DNA of 64,000 nt from Sesamum alatum. Taxonomy: Eukaryota > Streptophyta > Magnoliopsida > Lamiales > Pedaliaceae. Positions 11,548 through 22,907 of this stretch are shown one piece after another. A model generated the notes under the pieces. The model saw only the letters and a list, made by a program, of their open reading frames with translations. It searched no databases and had not been told where the DNA came from. Within the stretch, counting starts at the first letter, position 1. Each line of letters opens with the position of its first letter. A program made the translations under genes and the position numbers. Location: positions 11,853,864 through 11,917,863 of the forward strand of contig JACGWO010000008.1 of the NCBI GenBank assembly GCA_034509735.1. The letters run 5' to 3'.

Positions 11548-13057
11548 GATCATGCTTGTCCTCAAGCATATAGCAATTTAATGTAATCATCTTTAAAGGA
11601 ATATACCTTTCTACATAACACCTCATTTCAACTTATGCCAACACTTCAAAATGAATTCACTGTCAAATTGCAACAGAGAAACGATAGACTACATAGTACC
11701 AATTCACACAGGCCACACGGTATGACAACCATCTCAACAATCCATTCGGAATCAAAAAACGCAAAGTGAGTGAACACTCTCGCTTTGGATACACTCAATG
11801 CGCTCAAGTGTTTTAAGGGTGAGCAACAACTCTCAAGTCAAGCTTTTAACGAGATTTTGCCATAGGCTTGCTCTTATATCACATCTCCACCGCTTGAAGT
11901 GAGTTTGGAGTGAGAATCAAAGGGTCTTTTCCGGGTTGTAATGGGGCTTTAGGTGAGGGTAGGAGACAAAAAAAGAATGAAAGAAGGGGTTGTAGGGTTA
12001 AAAGAGATTAGATGACATTTACTTGGACAGGCTTCCAAAGGCGGGAATTTTCTAGTTCAAGTGCACTTTATTCCTTCTTTATCCTCCATCTTTTTCTTCT
12101 TTCTTTACTTTTCCCTTCACTTTGCATCATACTTTCTCCACTGTTTCTCTTTTTCCCTTCTTTTTCTCCATTTTTTTTTTCGATTTTTTTGATTTTTTTT
12201 TTCTTTGGAGATATTTGATTCTCTCTTTTCTTTTTCTTCTACAATTTCCTTTCTTTAGACACATCTCCATGGGATGGTTGAGACTTGCACTTGAAGTATA
12301 TACTAATGAGGGAAGAGTATCACAAGCAGTCATTCCAATCCTTTAACAGTGGGGTTCAAAGGTTTAGGACAAAGAAACGGTTGTTCATGGCTTGTATTGT
12401 GCTTAATATAACAACAACATCAGGCTCAGGCTCGATTGGGCTCCTAGGGGTGGATATTTATGCAGGCTTAGCAACAAGAAACTTTGGTTCAATCCTAATG
12501 CCCTTATCACTTTCAAACACACCAACTCGTCATTGCGGTCTCGACATGTATAACCGAGCAAGTTCTAGAAAATCAAGCCAAAGATGACAATCACACAGCC
12601 AAACAAAATGTGAGAGCATAAGATGTGTGCTCATAGGCTCAAAAGCTCACCAAAAGGGCTTATGTGTGTTACTCACAAGCATTTTTTTTTCATCAAAACA
12701 AGATCGTTAAGATATTTATCATACATGTGGCAAGTTTGAATTTTCCTGCGCATGTCAAGTGTTCTATTGCAATCCTAACAGTGTATGCATAAATCATATG
12801 GGCATGAGTGAAATGGGGATGCAATGTATCAAGGTTCATCACATATTGCCCAACAAATCTTCACTTTGCAGAAATGTCACAGAATTATAGCAAATAAGTG
12901 TCAGCATGCTTCAGCACATTCATCAATTTGCATGTAATCAAAGGACATCAACCACCCCCACAATAAACCCGACAGTGTCCTCAATGTCGGAGCCCCAAGG
13001 AAAGAGAAAAGGTAAAGAGAAAGAGAGACATCCCTGAGGGTGTGGGGCGCCGAACGG
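11548..13057. other. 3' untranslated region of the Athila element
   Basis: There is no supported coding region. A T-rich tract at about 12060-12250 produces a spurious hydrophobic ORF. On the minus strand GACATTGAGGACACTGTC (12971-12988) is followed by a G-rich run; I recall this pair as recurring after the last ORF of Athila-type elements, and it may mark an internal polypurine tract. Confidence 0.6.
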
Positions 13058-14395
13058 CTACTGCGGCGGAGGGTATGGCGGTTGGAAGTGCATGAAGTCG
13101 AAATATGCGTGTAAGTTCAGCTCCATGCGGCGCAACCGCCTATCAACGTCGTCCAACGCGGTCATGAAGGGTCTCGGTGGCAAGGGGTGTAGGATCTTCA
13201 TCGGGGCGAGGTCTAGCCTCGCGCTGGCGGCGGCCAAGGCGCGGACCTGTAGAACCTGCAGGGGCAAAGCAAATAACGCCGCCTTGGCGAACGATTAGAC
13301 CCATATGATCCAAAGCCTCAACATCTAAGGGTTGGGGAATGCAGGCAATGTGAAGAGTGGTGTGGGTGAGATCGAGTAAGCCGGCATTTACAGCAATCTG
13401 CGTAACTAAAGACCCTAGAATTAATGGTCGCTGTTTAGAGACAATAGTTTGGAATTGGGAAGCGACCCAAAAACCCACATTAATCCTAGTATGAGTGAGC
13501 ATGCTCCATAAGAAAACAATTCAGTTTTATTTAGCACAGCAGCCGAATCCTTGCGTCCGGAGAAGGTGAAAGCAAGGAAACGGTGCAGGTACCGAAGAGC
13601 AGGGTTAAGGGGTAGGTGTCTTTAGTCTTGCTAGAATCATAGAAACAGTTGTCAGGTGCCAAATTGCCGGCTAGTTCCGAATAGACACATTGAGGGATGA
13701 AAGAATCAGGAAAATCACATGCACTAGACAAATAGGCATCACTTGTGGCCAAAACGGGATCAATAAAACCAAGTGCCAAGTTAAAGTCAGTGACAGACAG
13801 ATTAAAAGTACGACCACACAGACGAAACTTGATGGCACCCGGCGTGCTTAAGTGTGCGGGTGGTGCAAATTCATAAGTAGCATAGAACTCACGCATCAGC
13901 TCAATGTAAACAGGATGTTGAATAGAGCAAAAATAGTCCCAACATGAGTTTCGAACCAGTCCATCAATAGTATCAACGAGTTGTAATTCAATGAGCGTTG
14001 GGCGATGGATAGACTTACCTGGGAGAATACGGAGTGCAGAAACTGTAGCATACCTCTCCCGATGACGCTGAGAGCGGAACGTAAGGTGACCGCCAAGATC
14101 GCTGTCGGCCGTGGTAATGTGACACTGCAGCGGCTGAGGCGGCGCCGAGAACGGGACGAGCCTGGAGTGTCCATGGGAACAGCAGCCGGAATACGGCGGT
14201 GGGCGGCAGTTGGGATGCGGCGGCGGACCGCGGTTGAGTCGCGGCGCTGCTGCGTGGCGAGTCGCGGCCTGACCAGGGGCGACGGTGGGGTTCCAGTGGT
14301 GGGGCGGAGCCGACGTCAGACGGAGGCTGGGACGCGGCGGCGGACTGCGGTGGAGTCGCGGCGGCGGGCGATGGCTGAGACACGCGCTGCTGAGA
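13058..14395 (-). pseudogene. Athila-family extra ORF downstream of pol
   Basis: Between integrase and the 3' LTR the minus strand codes for a protein of the ATHILA ORF family (as I recall, PF03078). Visible parts are a Pro/Ser/Ala-rich start (14383-14015), MREFYATYEF at 13896, the conserved stretch KFRLCGRTFNLSVTDFNLAL (about 13825), a segment over 13143-13502 and a C-terminal piece ending YFDFMHFQPPYPPPQ at 13058. This region is sometimes called env-like in Athila elements, but its role is unproven. At least three frame changes separate the pieces. The Arg-rich plus-strand ORF at 14005-14430 is the shadow of the GC-rich start. Confidence 0.8.
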
Positions 14396-14773
14396 AGGAG
14401 AGAGAGGTGAGTGCTTGGTGTGAATTGTAGTGCCCTAATTTCCCAAGTTTAGGGATTTCTATTTTCTGCTGATATTTGGATTTATTCATTTATTTATTTA
14501 TTTATTTTGTTTTTTTTTTTTTTTTCGGAAAATAAGATAAAAAAAAAAACGTATGAAAAACAACTGCAGCCGCGGACAGAAGCGCATTCTAAATAACCCG
14601 TGGGTCACGGGCTATCAGAAATTCGCTTGGCAGAAACGTACCAGGGATAGTCCGTGGGTCACGGGTTATCAGGAATCCGTTACCTGTGCTGAAACTGAAA
14701 GAATGGAAATACACACGCATGGGTTGCCTCCCATGTAGCGCTTGTTTAACGTCGTTAGCTCGACCATATAGGC
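14396..14773. other. Spacer between Athila ORFs with two palindromes
   Basis: It holds an A/T homopolymer tract (about 14480-14550) and two near-perfect 23-bp palindromes at 14593-14615 and 14647-14669 that also occur in the LTRs but in opposite orientation. No ORF is credible. Confidence 0.6.
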
Positions 14774-15920
14774 TCATGGTGTGGAAAGTTGGAGAGGTGG
14801 GTCGACGTGAGTTGGTGGCATGCCCTCGAGGTAGTGTTTGAGCCGTTGGCCATTAACCTTAAAGGGCCCCTTCTCTCCGTGGAGCTCGACGGCTCCGTGG
14901 GGGAAGACATTCGTCACCACGAATGGCCCACTCCACTTGGATCGTAGTTTGCCCGGAAATAACCTCAACCTAGAATTGTAGAGTAGCACTGTGTCGCCTC
15001 TTGTGAACTCCTTTGGCCTAATGCGGGCGTCATGCCAGCTTTTGTGCGTTCTTTGAATAGACGAGCATTCTCATAGGCGTGGTACCTCAGTTCATCCAAC
15101 TCATTGAGTTGAAGCTTGCGATTGTCCCCTGCACATTGAAGATCAAAGTTTAGGAATTTAGTGGCCCAATAAGCCTTATGCTCTAATTCCACCGGAAGAT
15201 GACAGTGTTTACCAAAAAAATTAGGCGAAAGGGAGACATACCGATCGGGTTTTGAATGCAGTGCGATATGCCCATAGGGCATCATCTAATTTCAAAAACC
15301 AATCCTTCCTAGCGGTATTTACCGTTTCTCTAAAATTTGTTTAAGCTCCCTATTAGAAACTTCGACCTGGCCACTCGTTTGGGGGTGGTAAGGGGTAGCT
15401 ATGCGGTGAGTGACACCAAAACTTCGTAAGTAAGGCTTCAAACTGTTTATTGCAAAAATGTTTCCCACCATCACTAATAATGGCCCGAGGGGTGCCAAAA
15501 CGAGTGAAAATATGCTTTTTAAGGAATTTGATGACCACTCGGGAATCATTAGTGGGTGTACCAATAGCCTCGACCCACTTACTCACATAGTCTACCGCAA
15601 CAAGGATGTAGGTGTTATTATATGATTTAGGGAAAGGCCCCATAAAATCAATCCCCACACATCAAAAATTTCACATACTAAGATATTAGAGAGAGGCATC
15701 TCATGACGACGCGAGATATTACCTGTGCGTTGGCATTGATCACAAGCACTTACATAGGCGTGGGCATCCTTGAACAATGATGGCCAAACGAATCCGCTTT
15801 GGAGGACTTTGGCCGCTGTTTTTAGATGCACCATGGTGTCCCCCACTTTCTCGGTCGTGGCAAAATTTGAGGATACTATGCATCTCCTCCTCGGGCACAC
15901 AACGCCGTATCATCCCATCC
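14774..15920 (-). pseudogene. Athila pol: integrase
   Basis: Minus-strand fragments give the integrase order. The zinc-binding region lies at about 15740-15900 (HHGASKN, then [17 protein letters not shown]). The catalytic core has GIDFMGPFP (first Asp), IISDGGKHF (second Asp) and [12 protein letters not shown] (Glu). The C-terminal part contains [19 protein letters not shown] and ends at a TAG/TGA-bounded tail ..LSTP at 14774. The enzyme would join element cDNA to host DNA. Short frame shifts occur near 14980, 15290, 15360 and 15650. Several are one-base shifts in short runs and could be sequencing errors. Confidence 0.92.
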
Positions 15921-17494
15921 CCGCATTGCTTGTACACATAAGGTTCATCCCATAGGTAGTACTTGACATCCGAAAAGAACTTCTTCTTTTGTTGGTACGA
16001 CATGTGGGTTGGTACCACATTTCCTGCAAGAAAATTCGCAAAGTCAGCGAACCATGGTTCTCCTTTTGTGTTGATAGCGTGCAATTGTTCATCGGGGAAC
16101 TCATCACGAAGGGTGAAATCTTGCATGGTTTCTACATAATCCCTATCTAGTCTAGATAGGTGATCGGCCACTGTGTTTTCCGAGCCCTTGCGGTCTTTTA
16201 TCTCCACGTCAAATTCCTGCAGTAAGAGGATCCACCGCAATAACCGAGGTTTAGCATCACGTTTAGACAAAAGGTATCGAAGAGCTGCATGATCAGTAAA
16301 GATAATCACTTTGGATAGCAATAAGTAAGGTCGAAATTTCTCAATAGCAAAGATGACTGCGAGCAGTTCTTTTCTGTGGTGGCGTAATTGCATTGAGCTT
16401 CATTCATCGTTCTACTTGCATAATAAATAGTATGAAATTTCTTTTCTACTCGTTGTCCCAAAACAGCCCCTAGAGTGTCGTTACTAGCATCACACATGAT
16501 TTCAAAAGGCAAATCCCATAAAGGTGCAGACACAATAGGCGCAGTGGTGAGTCTTTCTTTGAGCAAACGAAATGCATGCACACACTCATCATTGAATTCA
16601 AAGGGTACATCCTTACTCAAGAGATGGGTCAGAGGTCTAGCCACTTTTGAGAAATCCTTAATGAACCGCCTATAGAAGCCGGCGTGACCTAGGAAACCTC
16701 TTACATCCTTTACAGACTGAGGGATCGGAAGTTTTGCAATTAGTTCGACTTTTGCTCTATCGACCTCTATACCACGAGAAGAGACTTTATGTCCTAGAAC
16801 AATCCCTTCACTCACCATGAAATGACATTTTCCCAATTTAACACAAGATTTGTTTTCTTCACACCTTTGCAAGACTTTGTCCAACTTAACTAAACATGTG
16901 TCAAAAGATTGTGCATAAACAGAGAAATCATCCATAAAGACTTCCATAAAATGATCAATGAAATCACCAAACACAGAAATCATGCAACGTTGAAAGGTAG
17001 CTGGTGCATTGCACAATCCAAATGGCATTCTCCTAAATGCAAACGTACCAAAGGGACATGTGAAGGTGGTTTTCTCTTGATCCTCAGGGGCGATGGCCAC
17101 CTGGTGGTATCCGGAGTAACCATCTAGGAAACAGTAAAACGCATGTCCCGCGAGTTTTTCAACCATTTGGTCAATGAAGGGGAGGGGGAAATGGTCTTTC
17201 CTAGTGGCCTCATTAAGCGCCCTATAATCAATACACACCCCTCCATCCCGTGACTGTTCTAGTAGGGATGAGTTCATTATTGTCATTGGCTACTACCGTC
17301 ATCCCACCTTTCTTGGGAACACATTGAACAGGACTTACCCATGCAGAATCAGAAATGGGATAGATAATACCTGCCGCGAGCCATTTGAGGATTTCCTTTT
17401 TTACTACCTCTTGCATGTTCGGATTCAACCGACGTTGTGGTTGTGCCTTCGGCTTGTGCCCATCCTCCATCAAAATTTTGTGTGTACACGTCAC
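15740..17494 (-). pseudogene. Athila pol: reverse transcriptase and RNase H
   Basis: The main frame at 17286-16306 covers most of the polymerase: VCIDYRALNEATRKDHFPLP, the GYSGYHQVAIAPEDQEKT block, RRMPFGLCNAPATFQRCM, and the catalytic FMDD at 16924-16938, the variant usual in Athila. The upstream part (17494-17228) with LNPNMQEVVKKEI and SPVQCVPKKGG is in another frame. RNase H follows ([52 protein letters not shown] at about 16160). A frameshift near 16385 splits RNase H. The protein would copy element RNA into DNA in virus-like particles. Confidence 0.94.
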
Positions 17495-18425
17495 CGGCTG
17501 ATTCCCTTAATATCGGCAATGCTCCAACCGATAGCCGCCAAGTGTTCCTTGAGCACTCGTTGCAACTTTTCCTCTTGTAAACCTGTCAAATTGGATGAAA
17601 CAATAACCGGTAAGGATGATTCTTTCCCAAGAAAAACATACTTAAGATGGGGAGGAAGAGGCTTGAGTTCGAGAGTAGGGGGCATTTCGGTGGATGGCTT
17701 TCAATACTGGAGCCGGAGGACCGCCCAAAGGAAGGAACCGACGTGGTCGTGGTGTGGTCTCATCCTGGTTGGCCTCCAAATGGCATAGTGCTTCGACGCG
17801 CTCACCTAAACCTTCCTGCAAAAAACACTCTTTAGAGTTGAGAATACACACATCAAAAGAGTCTTTTTCGTTACTCAACATGGTACAATCGTCTGTTAAT
17901 GCCTCAATGCAATCAATGGAAAAAACTTCATGCTCCACATGTTTTGGGTGTTTGATAGCTTTGAACACATTAAAAACGACCTCCTCATTATTGATTCTAA
18001 GTGTAAGTTGCCCCTTTTGCACATCAATTAAAGCTTTTCCCGTAGCAAGGAAAGGTCTACCTAAAAATCAATGGAGTATTCACATCCTCTTCATGTCAAG
18101 AACGACAAAATCAACGGGGATGACAAACTTTCCTACTTTGACCAATACATCCTCAACTATCCCTCTAGGGTATTTAATACTCCTATCGGCTAGTTGTAAT
18201 GTGATTTGTAGTTGGTGAGAGCTCATGCATTCCTAATCTAGCAAATATAGAATATGGCATCAAATTAATGCTAGCACCTAGATCACATAAAGCTTTGTCA
18301 AGAGTTACTTCCCGATAGTGCAAGGTATTGAAAAGCTCCCCGGATTTTGAGCTTTGGTGGAAGTTTATTTGCAGGATCGCTGAGCATTCCTCGTTGAGTT
18401 TCCACCGTTTCTCCCATTCGCCCAC
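17491..18425 (-). pseudogene. Athila pol: protease region
   Basis: [20 protein letters not shown] carries the aspartic protease motif; the catalytic Asp codon is at 18282-18284. D-L-G-A-S in place of D-T/S-G is the form I recall for Athila elements. Downstream pieces at 17642-18022 and 17491-17685 cover the linker to reverse transcriptase and are in shifted frames. The protease would cut the element's own polyprotein. Confidence 0.88.
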
Positions 18426-20085
18426 TTTTTCTTGTTGGATATACCTCTTTCAAAAACTTGGCGTAGCTTGGATCTGTGAGAGAGCATCAAGGAGAGGGAT
18501 GTTAACATGAATTTTCTTGAATATCTCTAGAAATTTTACCAAACTGTTTATTCCAAATTTGCCTTCAAAACGCGCTTGGATATGGATATATGGAGGAACT
18601 TCATCAGATAAGTTTAGGAGTACTCCCTTTTTCTTCTCTTGAGGTTCCACATCCTCCATTGGTTGAGGCTCCTTTACCCGCTCGTGGGGCGAAGTCCTTC
18701 CCAAGAATTTTCCCGTTCTTGAGAGTGATTGCATTGACTTGTTTCCTTAGGATTCTTCTCGTGTTACTCGGAAGTTGCCCCTCCGTTTTGCTGGTGAGCA
18801 TGCTCGCGAGTGCCCCATTTGGACTCGAGATTTCAGATTGAAGCTCTTGATTCTGAAAACGAGTGTTGGCGGCGGAGAATGAAGGAGGAGAGCATTTCTT
18901 CAAGTTATTCTTCTTCTCTTGCGGCGGCTGCTGCTGGCGTGGTTGTTGTTGGTACCCCGGTGGTCCTTGTTGTTGGTTGTTACTCCACGAAAAATTGGGG
19001 TGGCTACGCCATCCCGGATTGTAGGTGTTGGAGTATGGATTAAAGTTGGACCTGCCACCATGAGAAACAAAATTAGCATCTTCATAAACAGCACTTACGT
19101 TTCCTACCTTGCAGTCTTGACTTAAATGACCCATTTGGCCACATGCGCCGCAAGGTCCTAAGGGTGGAGCGTTCCCATCGTGGCTCCAAAGTTATTCAGT
19201 TGTTGCGTTAGTGCAGCCATTTGTGGCAGATAGTGCCGCGTTGCGTCAACTTGATGGATACCGGCTACTCGTCGGTCCTGGATTATATGAGTAGAAATTC
19301 GATGCTATCTCATCAATGATTGTGAATGCCTCTGATGGCAGTTTCTTCATGATAGTACCACCTGCAGCTGCATCGATGGTGGCTCGGTTGGCCAACGTGA
19401 GACCATTGTAGAATGTCTGGACCTGCCTCCATACTGGGAGCTCATGATGAGGGCACTTTTTTAATCATCTCCCTAAAACGTTCCCACGCATCATATAGTG
19501 AATTCCCTATCTGACTGCACAAAAGAAGTGATGTCATTGAGCAATTTAGCAGTTTTAGAAAGGGGGAAAGTATTTAGCAAGAAATTTTTGTGTCAGGTCT
19601 TGCCAAGTTGTAATACTACCGGCAGGCAACGACTGTAGCAATCCTTCCTTATCACACAAGGAAAACGAAATAATCTAAGCCTAAACAGCAATCATCACTA
19701 ACACCATTAAACTTAAAAGTATCACAAATTCAAGAAAGTTAGAGAGATGTTGATTCGGATTTTCATCACGCAAACCAGAAAAACTGCACACGTGTTTGGA
19801 TCATCTGAATGATGGCCGGCTTGATCTCAAAATTGTTGGCTTAGGATCGAAGGTTTTGGCAAATGCAGATGTCACCCCCATCTGCTGTTTGGAACGCATA
19901 CTCCATCATTGGCCTCTCCACGACCCTAAAGCATTTGCCATGGCCGGTTTATGAGAATAGGTTGATCCTCGGTGTTGGAATTTCCACTCCCTTCACCCCT
20001 CTCGATGGTGTTTCTTTGTTGGCGAAAAAGTTCTCTCAATTTCAGGGTCGAATCGTGCTAACTCTCCACCACCACTTCGTGTCAT
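18426..20085 (-). pseudogene. Athila gag
   Basis: An ATG at 20085, about 80 nt after the PBS, starts MTRSGGGELARFDPEIERTF. The retrotransposon gag core lies at about 19280-19510 (ELPVWRQVQTFYNGL, ANRATIDAAAGG, EAFTIIDEIASNFYSYNPGP). A complete C-x2-C-x4-H-x4-C zinc knuckle is at 19111-19152, followed by the Asn/Gly-rich NPYSNTYNPGW segment and a Gln-rich stretch. Gag would form the particle and bind RNA. Frame breaks occur in the first 500 codons. The plus-strand ORFs across 18590-19125 are shadows. Confidence 0.9.
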
Positions 20086-20167
20086 TAAACTGCGCACCAA
20101 AGAATAAAGCAAGGAAAATCCAAATTAATTAAGTCCAGCGAGTTTATGATATTCCTTTCGAATTAAA

Positions 20168-20185
20168 TCCCCGGCAACGGCGCCA
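20168..20185 (-). other. Primer-binding site of the Athila element
   Basis: On the minus strand it reads TGGCGCCGTTGCCGGGGA, 7 nt after the 5' LTR edge. It is the common plant Ty3 primer site, which I recall as complementary to the 3' end of a tRNA-Asp. Confidence 0.9.
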
Positions 20186-20192
20186 AAAAACT

Positions 20193-21448
20193 TGGTTGCA
20201 AAAATATATACTAGCAAGTGTACTAGCTATCAAGTAGTATAAAGAATGTCGATCCCACGAGGATTTAACGAAACAATTACCAACAACTATGACTATTCCT
20301 AAATTATTTGGACAACCGAAGAGTTTGGATGATTTAGAAGTCTACTAAAAACAATAAAATCAACTTTTAGAAAGTAATTATGGTGAGGAAAAAACGCAGA
20401 TTAGGAAGGAGTGCCACGGCTATAGGTCCACCTAAACAACGCAATGCATTTAATATTAACGGATCAATCACACAAATAATTATCTTTCGCATACTGAGGT
20501 TTTTCCTAATTTAATCCAATATACTCTCTCGAGCTATATCGAACTATTACTACAAGGAATTAGGGGATCTCTCCTCTTCCAAGACTCGTGATAATAACGC
20601 ATTAAGATTCATGAAAAACCTATGGAACCAGATAGATCATGCCTGTGTATGTCTACACATCATTCAATCCATACCATGAATTACCCTTTCCACTATGCTA
20701 AATTCCTCTCGGTTCATTAACATAAATTAAGCAAATCTAAGAGGTGATCAAAGCTCTTAAATAATAGCGATAAACACAATAACTCATGGATATGCGAAAA
20801 TAACGGTGGATTAATCCAGAAAAAATATTTAACACATAGTATCAATTAGGCTTTCCATAAGCCTTAGCACAAAAAGAAAATTAGTTCATCCTAATTCTAG
20901 CAAAAACACAAAGATGCAGAAAAATTGCTGGAAAAACAAGTTCTCCTCCCCTTTTTTTTCTTTTAGTCTTCTCCTCCCTCCTTCTTTATATAGAGGGACA
21001 ATCCTAGTTGAGGAAGGAGAGGAATAGGACTCTATTTAGCATAGAAACTCTTTTTCTTTTCTAGTCCTATTCTAACCAAGACTCTAAGGTGGATTACAAG
21101 GGAAATAGGACTCCTTTTGGTTGACCTATAATCAGAATTCTCGATTTTAGTAGGTCAACTCGTCTGCCAATTTCCGCCCAGCGAATGTCTGATAACCCGT
21201 GGGTCACGGGTTATGCTTCCTGCGCTTCTGAAACCGGATTTCTGATAGCCCGTGGGTCACGGGCTAACTTGTAGTCATTTCTGCAGGATTTTTTGACTCT
21301 TCTCTCTATGTTTGGACTCTTGTCTTGCACTTGCCCTTTTTGCCCATCAAAGTTCCTAAAAACCACAAATATACCCAAGAACAAGCATTATATCGAGATA
21401 AAATGAGGGTGAAAACATAGGAATAAGTTGTATAATTTCCCCTAATCA
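20193..21448 (-). repeat. 5' LTR of the Athila element (1256 bp)
   Basis: Same terminal sequences as the left LTR, ending CCTAATCA at 21448 next to TSD TCTTG. It holds palindromes at 21192-21214 and 21246-21266. Confidence 0.97.
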
Positions 21449-21453
21449 TCTTG

Positions 21454-21783
21454 AATGTGGAACAAAAATGAGGAAATCACGTTCAGTAAGAAAGACCTAG
21501 TGGCAGAGGTGGGGTCGCAGAATGACCCCATGGTTATCAAAATGGACATCGACAATGGCAGTTCATTAGACATTTTGTTCATGGAAGTATTGGGAAAAAT
21601 AGGATTTGATACTGCACGACTACAACCTGTTCAAACTCCCTTGGTCGGATTCGGAGGTAGCGAGGTGACACCGTTGGGAACCATCGACCTCCCAGCCTCT
21701 TTGGGTGATGAACCAAAGAGAAAAACTTTGATCATAAAATTTTTAGTTGTTGATACTCCATTTGATGTTATAATTTGTCTTTG
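21454..21783 (+). pseudogene. Tat pol: protease
   Basis: The Tat reading resumes right after the Athila TSD. ITFSKKDLVAEVGSQNDPMV is followed by the aspartic protease site DIDNGSSLDILF (active Asp codon 21551-21553), a GFGGSEVTPLGTIDLP segment (the usual flap-side region) and VVDTPFDVIICL before a stop. The spacing fits the family. The stop at 21782 breaks the path into reverse transcriptase, where a functional element would read on. Confidence 0.88.
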
Positions 21784-21963
21784 AAAAAGAATGAAGGGGA
21801 AGACATGAAGATCAAGCGGAAGATAGGACCTGACCACCCTGAGGAAATTCTGGATACTTTGAAGAAATCAAAACCCGAACGCATAGAACCGGTGGAAAAG
21901 CACAAAGTGATCGAGTTGACTCCAGGGGATCCTAGCAGGACTACTAGGATCAGTCGCGAATGA

Positions 21964-22900
21964 CCTCGACCTTAGAGACATTGATGATCGCATTTTTAAG
22001 AGAAAATTCTGATATGTTCGCATGGAGCCTGTCGGACATTAAAGGAATAGACCCAGAAGTTATTGTGCATAGACTCAATGTGGACCCGCAGATGAGACCA
22101 GTAAAATAGAAGAAAAGATCGTTCGTGGTCGAAAAAAATAAGATCATCGAGGAGGAGGTGAACAAGCTTCTGGAGGCAGGGTATGTAGCCGAGTTTCAAT
22201 ACGGAGTGGTTATCAAAACGTGGTGATAGTACCCAAAGCATCAGGAAAATGGCGGATGTGTACAGATTTCACAGATTTAAACAAGGCATGCCCAGAGGAT
22301 CCTTACTCGCTACCTCGAATAGACTTATTGGTGGACTCCACTGCAGGATGCACACTGTTTAGCATGATGGATGCATACCAGGGTTATCATCAAATCTTCA
22401 TGACAGAAGAGGATAGAGATAAGACTTCTTTCGTTAGTGAAAAATGGCATTTATTGTTATAATGTGATGCCCTTTGGGTTGAAAAATGCAGGTGCCACTT
22501 ATCAGAGGCTTGTGAACAGGATGTTCAAGGAACTAATTGGCCATGTCCATGGAAGTGTATGTTGATGATATGTTGGTGAAAGCAAGGTGGAGAAGCATCA
22601 CCTCGATCACCTGATAAAGGTGTTCGAGGTGATGAGAACCTATGGCATGAAACTGAACCCATCGAAGTGTACATTCGGTGTCGAGGTGGAAAATTTTTGG
22701 GATATATGGTGAGTGAGAAGGTATCGAAGCAAATCCAGAAAAAGTCGAAGCAATCTTGGGTTTAAGCTCACCAAAGCCAGTTAAAGACGTACAAAAGTTA
22801 GCAGGGAAGGTCGCCTCCCTTAGTCGCTTCATTTCGAGATCAGCGGATTGCAACTTGCCATTTTTTAAGACTCTGAGGAAGGTAAAGAACATCAGCTGGA
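21964..22900 (+). pseudogene. Tat pol: reverse transcriptase
   Basis: The N-terminal block SDMFAWSLSDIKGIDPEVI (about 22005-22060) opens the domain. KWRMCTDFTDLNKACPEDPY and RIDLLVDSTAG follow at 22240-22350, then the GYHQIFM block, VMPFGLKNAGATYQRLVN (22465-22520) and catalytic YVDD at 22558-22569. LAGKVASLSRFISRSADCNL closes the domain at about 22800. The parts lie in different frames, with shifts near 22220, 22445, 22545 and 22580 and a TAG at 22107. The catalytic motif is intact but no continuous frame exists. Confidence 0.92.
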
Positions 22901-22907
22901 TGGATGA

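Larger units (their letters stand above)
10282..21448 (-). mobile_element. Athila-type Ty3/gypsy retrotransposon, complete in outline
   Basis: This 11.2-kb element lies on the minus strand between target duplications TCTTG at 10277-10281 and 21449-21453. From its 5' end (right) it has an LTR (20193-21448), a PBS, gag, protease, reverse transcriptase, RNase H, integrase, an extra ORF of the Athila family, a polypurine tract and the second LTR (10282-11531). The Athila assignment rests on the gag segment with NPYSNTYNPGW, the FMDD polymerase motif and the extra ORF. The two LTRs are almost the same in sequence, so it is the youngest datable insertion here. Frame breaks leave no intact polyprotein in this sequence. 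Confidence 0.95.

Noticed and set aside
12012..12346. Phe/Ser-rich hydrophobic ORFs suggestive of membrane proteins
   Set aside because: They translate a T-rich low-complexity tract in the Athila 3' region.
14005..14430. 141-codon Arg-rich plus-strand ORF
   Set aside because: It is the complement of the GC-rich Pro/Ser/Ala-coding start of the Athila extra ORF and has no recognisable domain.
20168..20185. tRNA-like segments (also 6411-6430 and 40125-40137)
   Set aside because: They match only tRNA 3' ends and lie next to LTRs; they are primer-binding sites, not tRNA genes.
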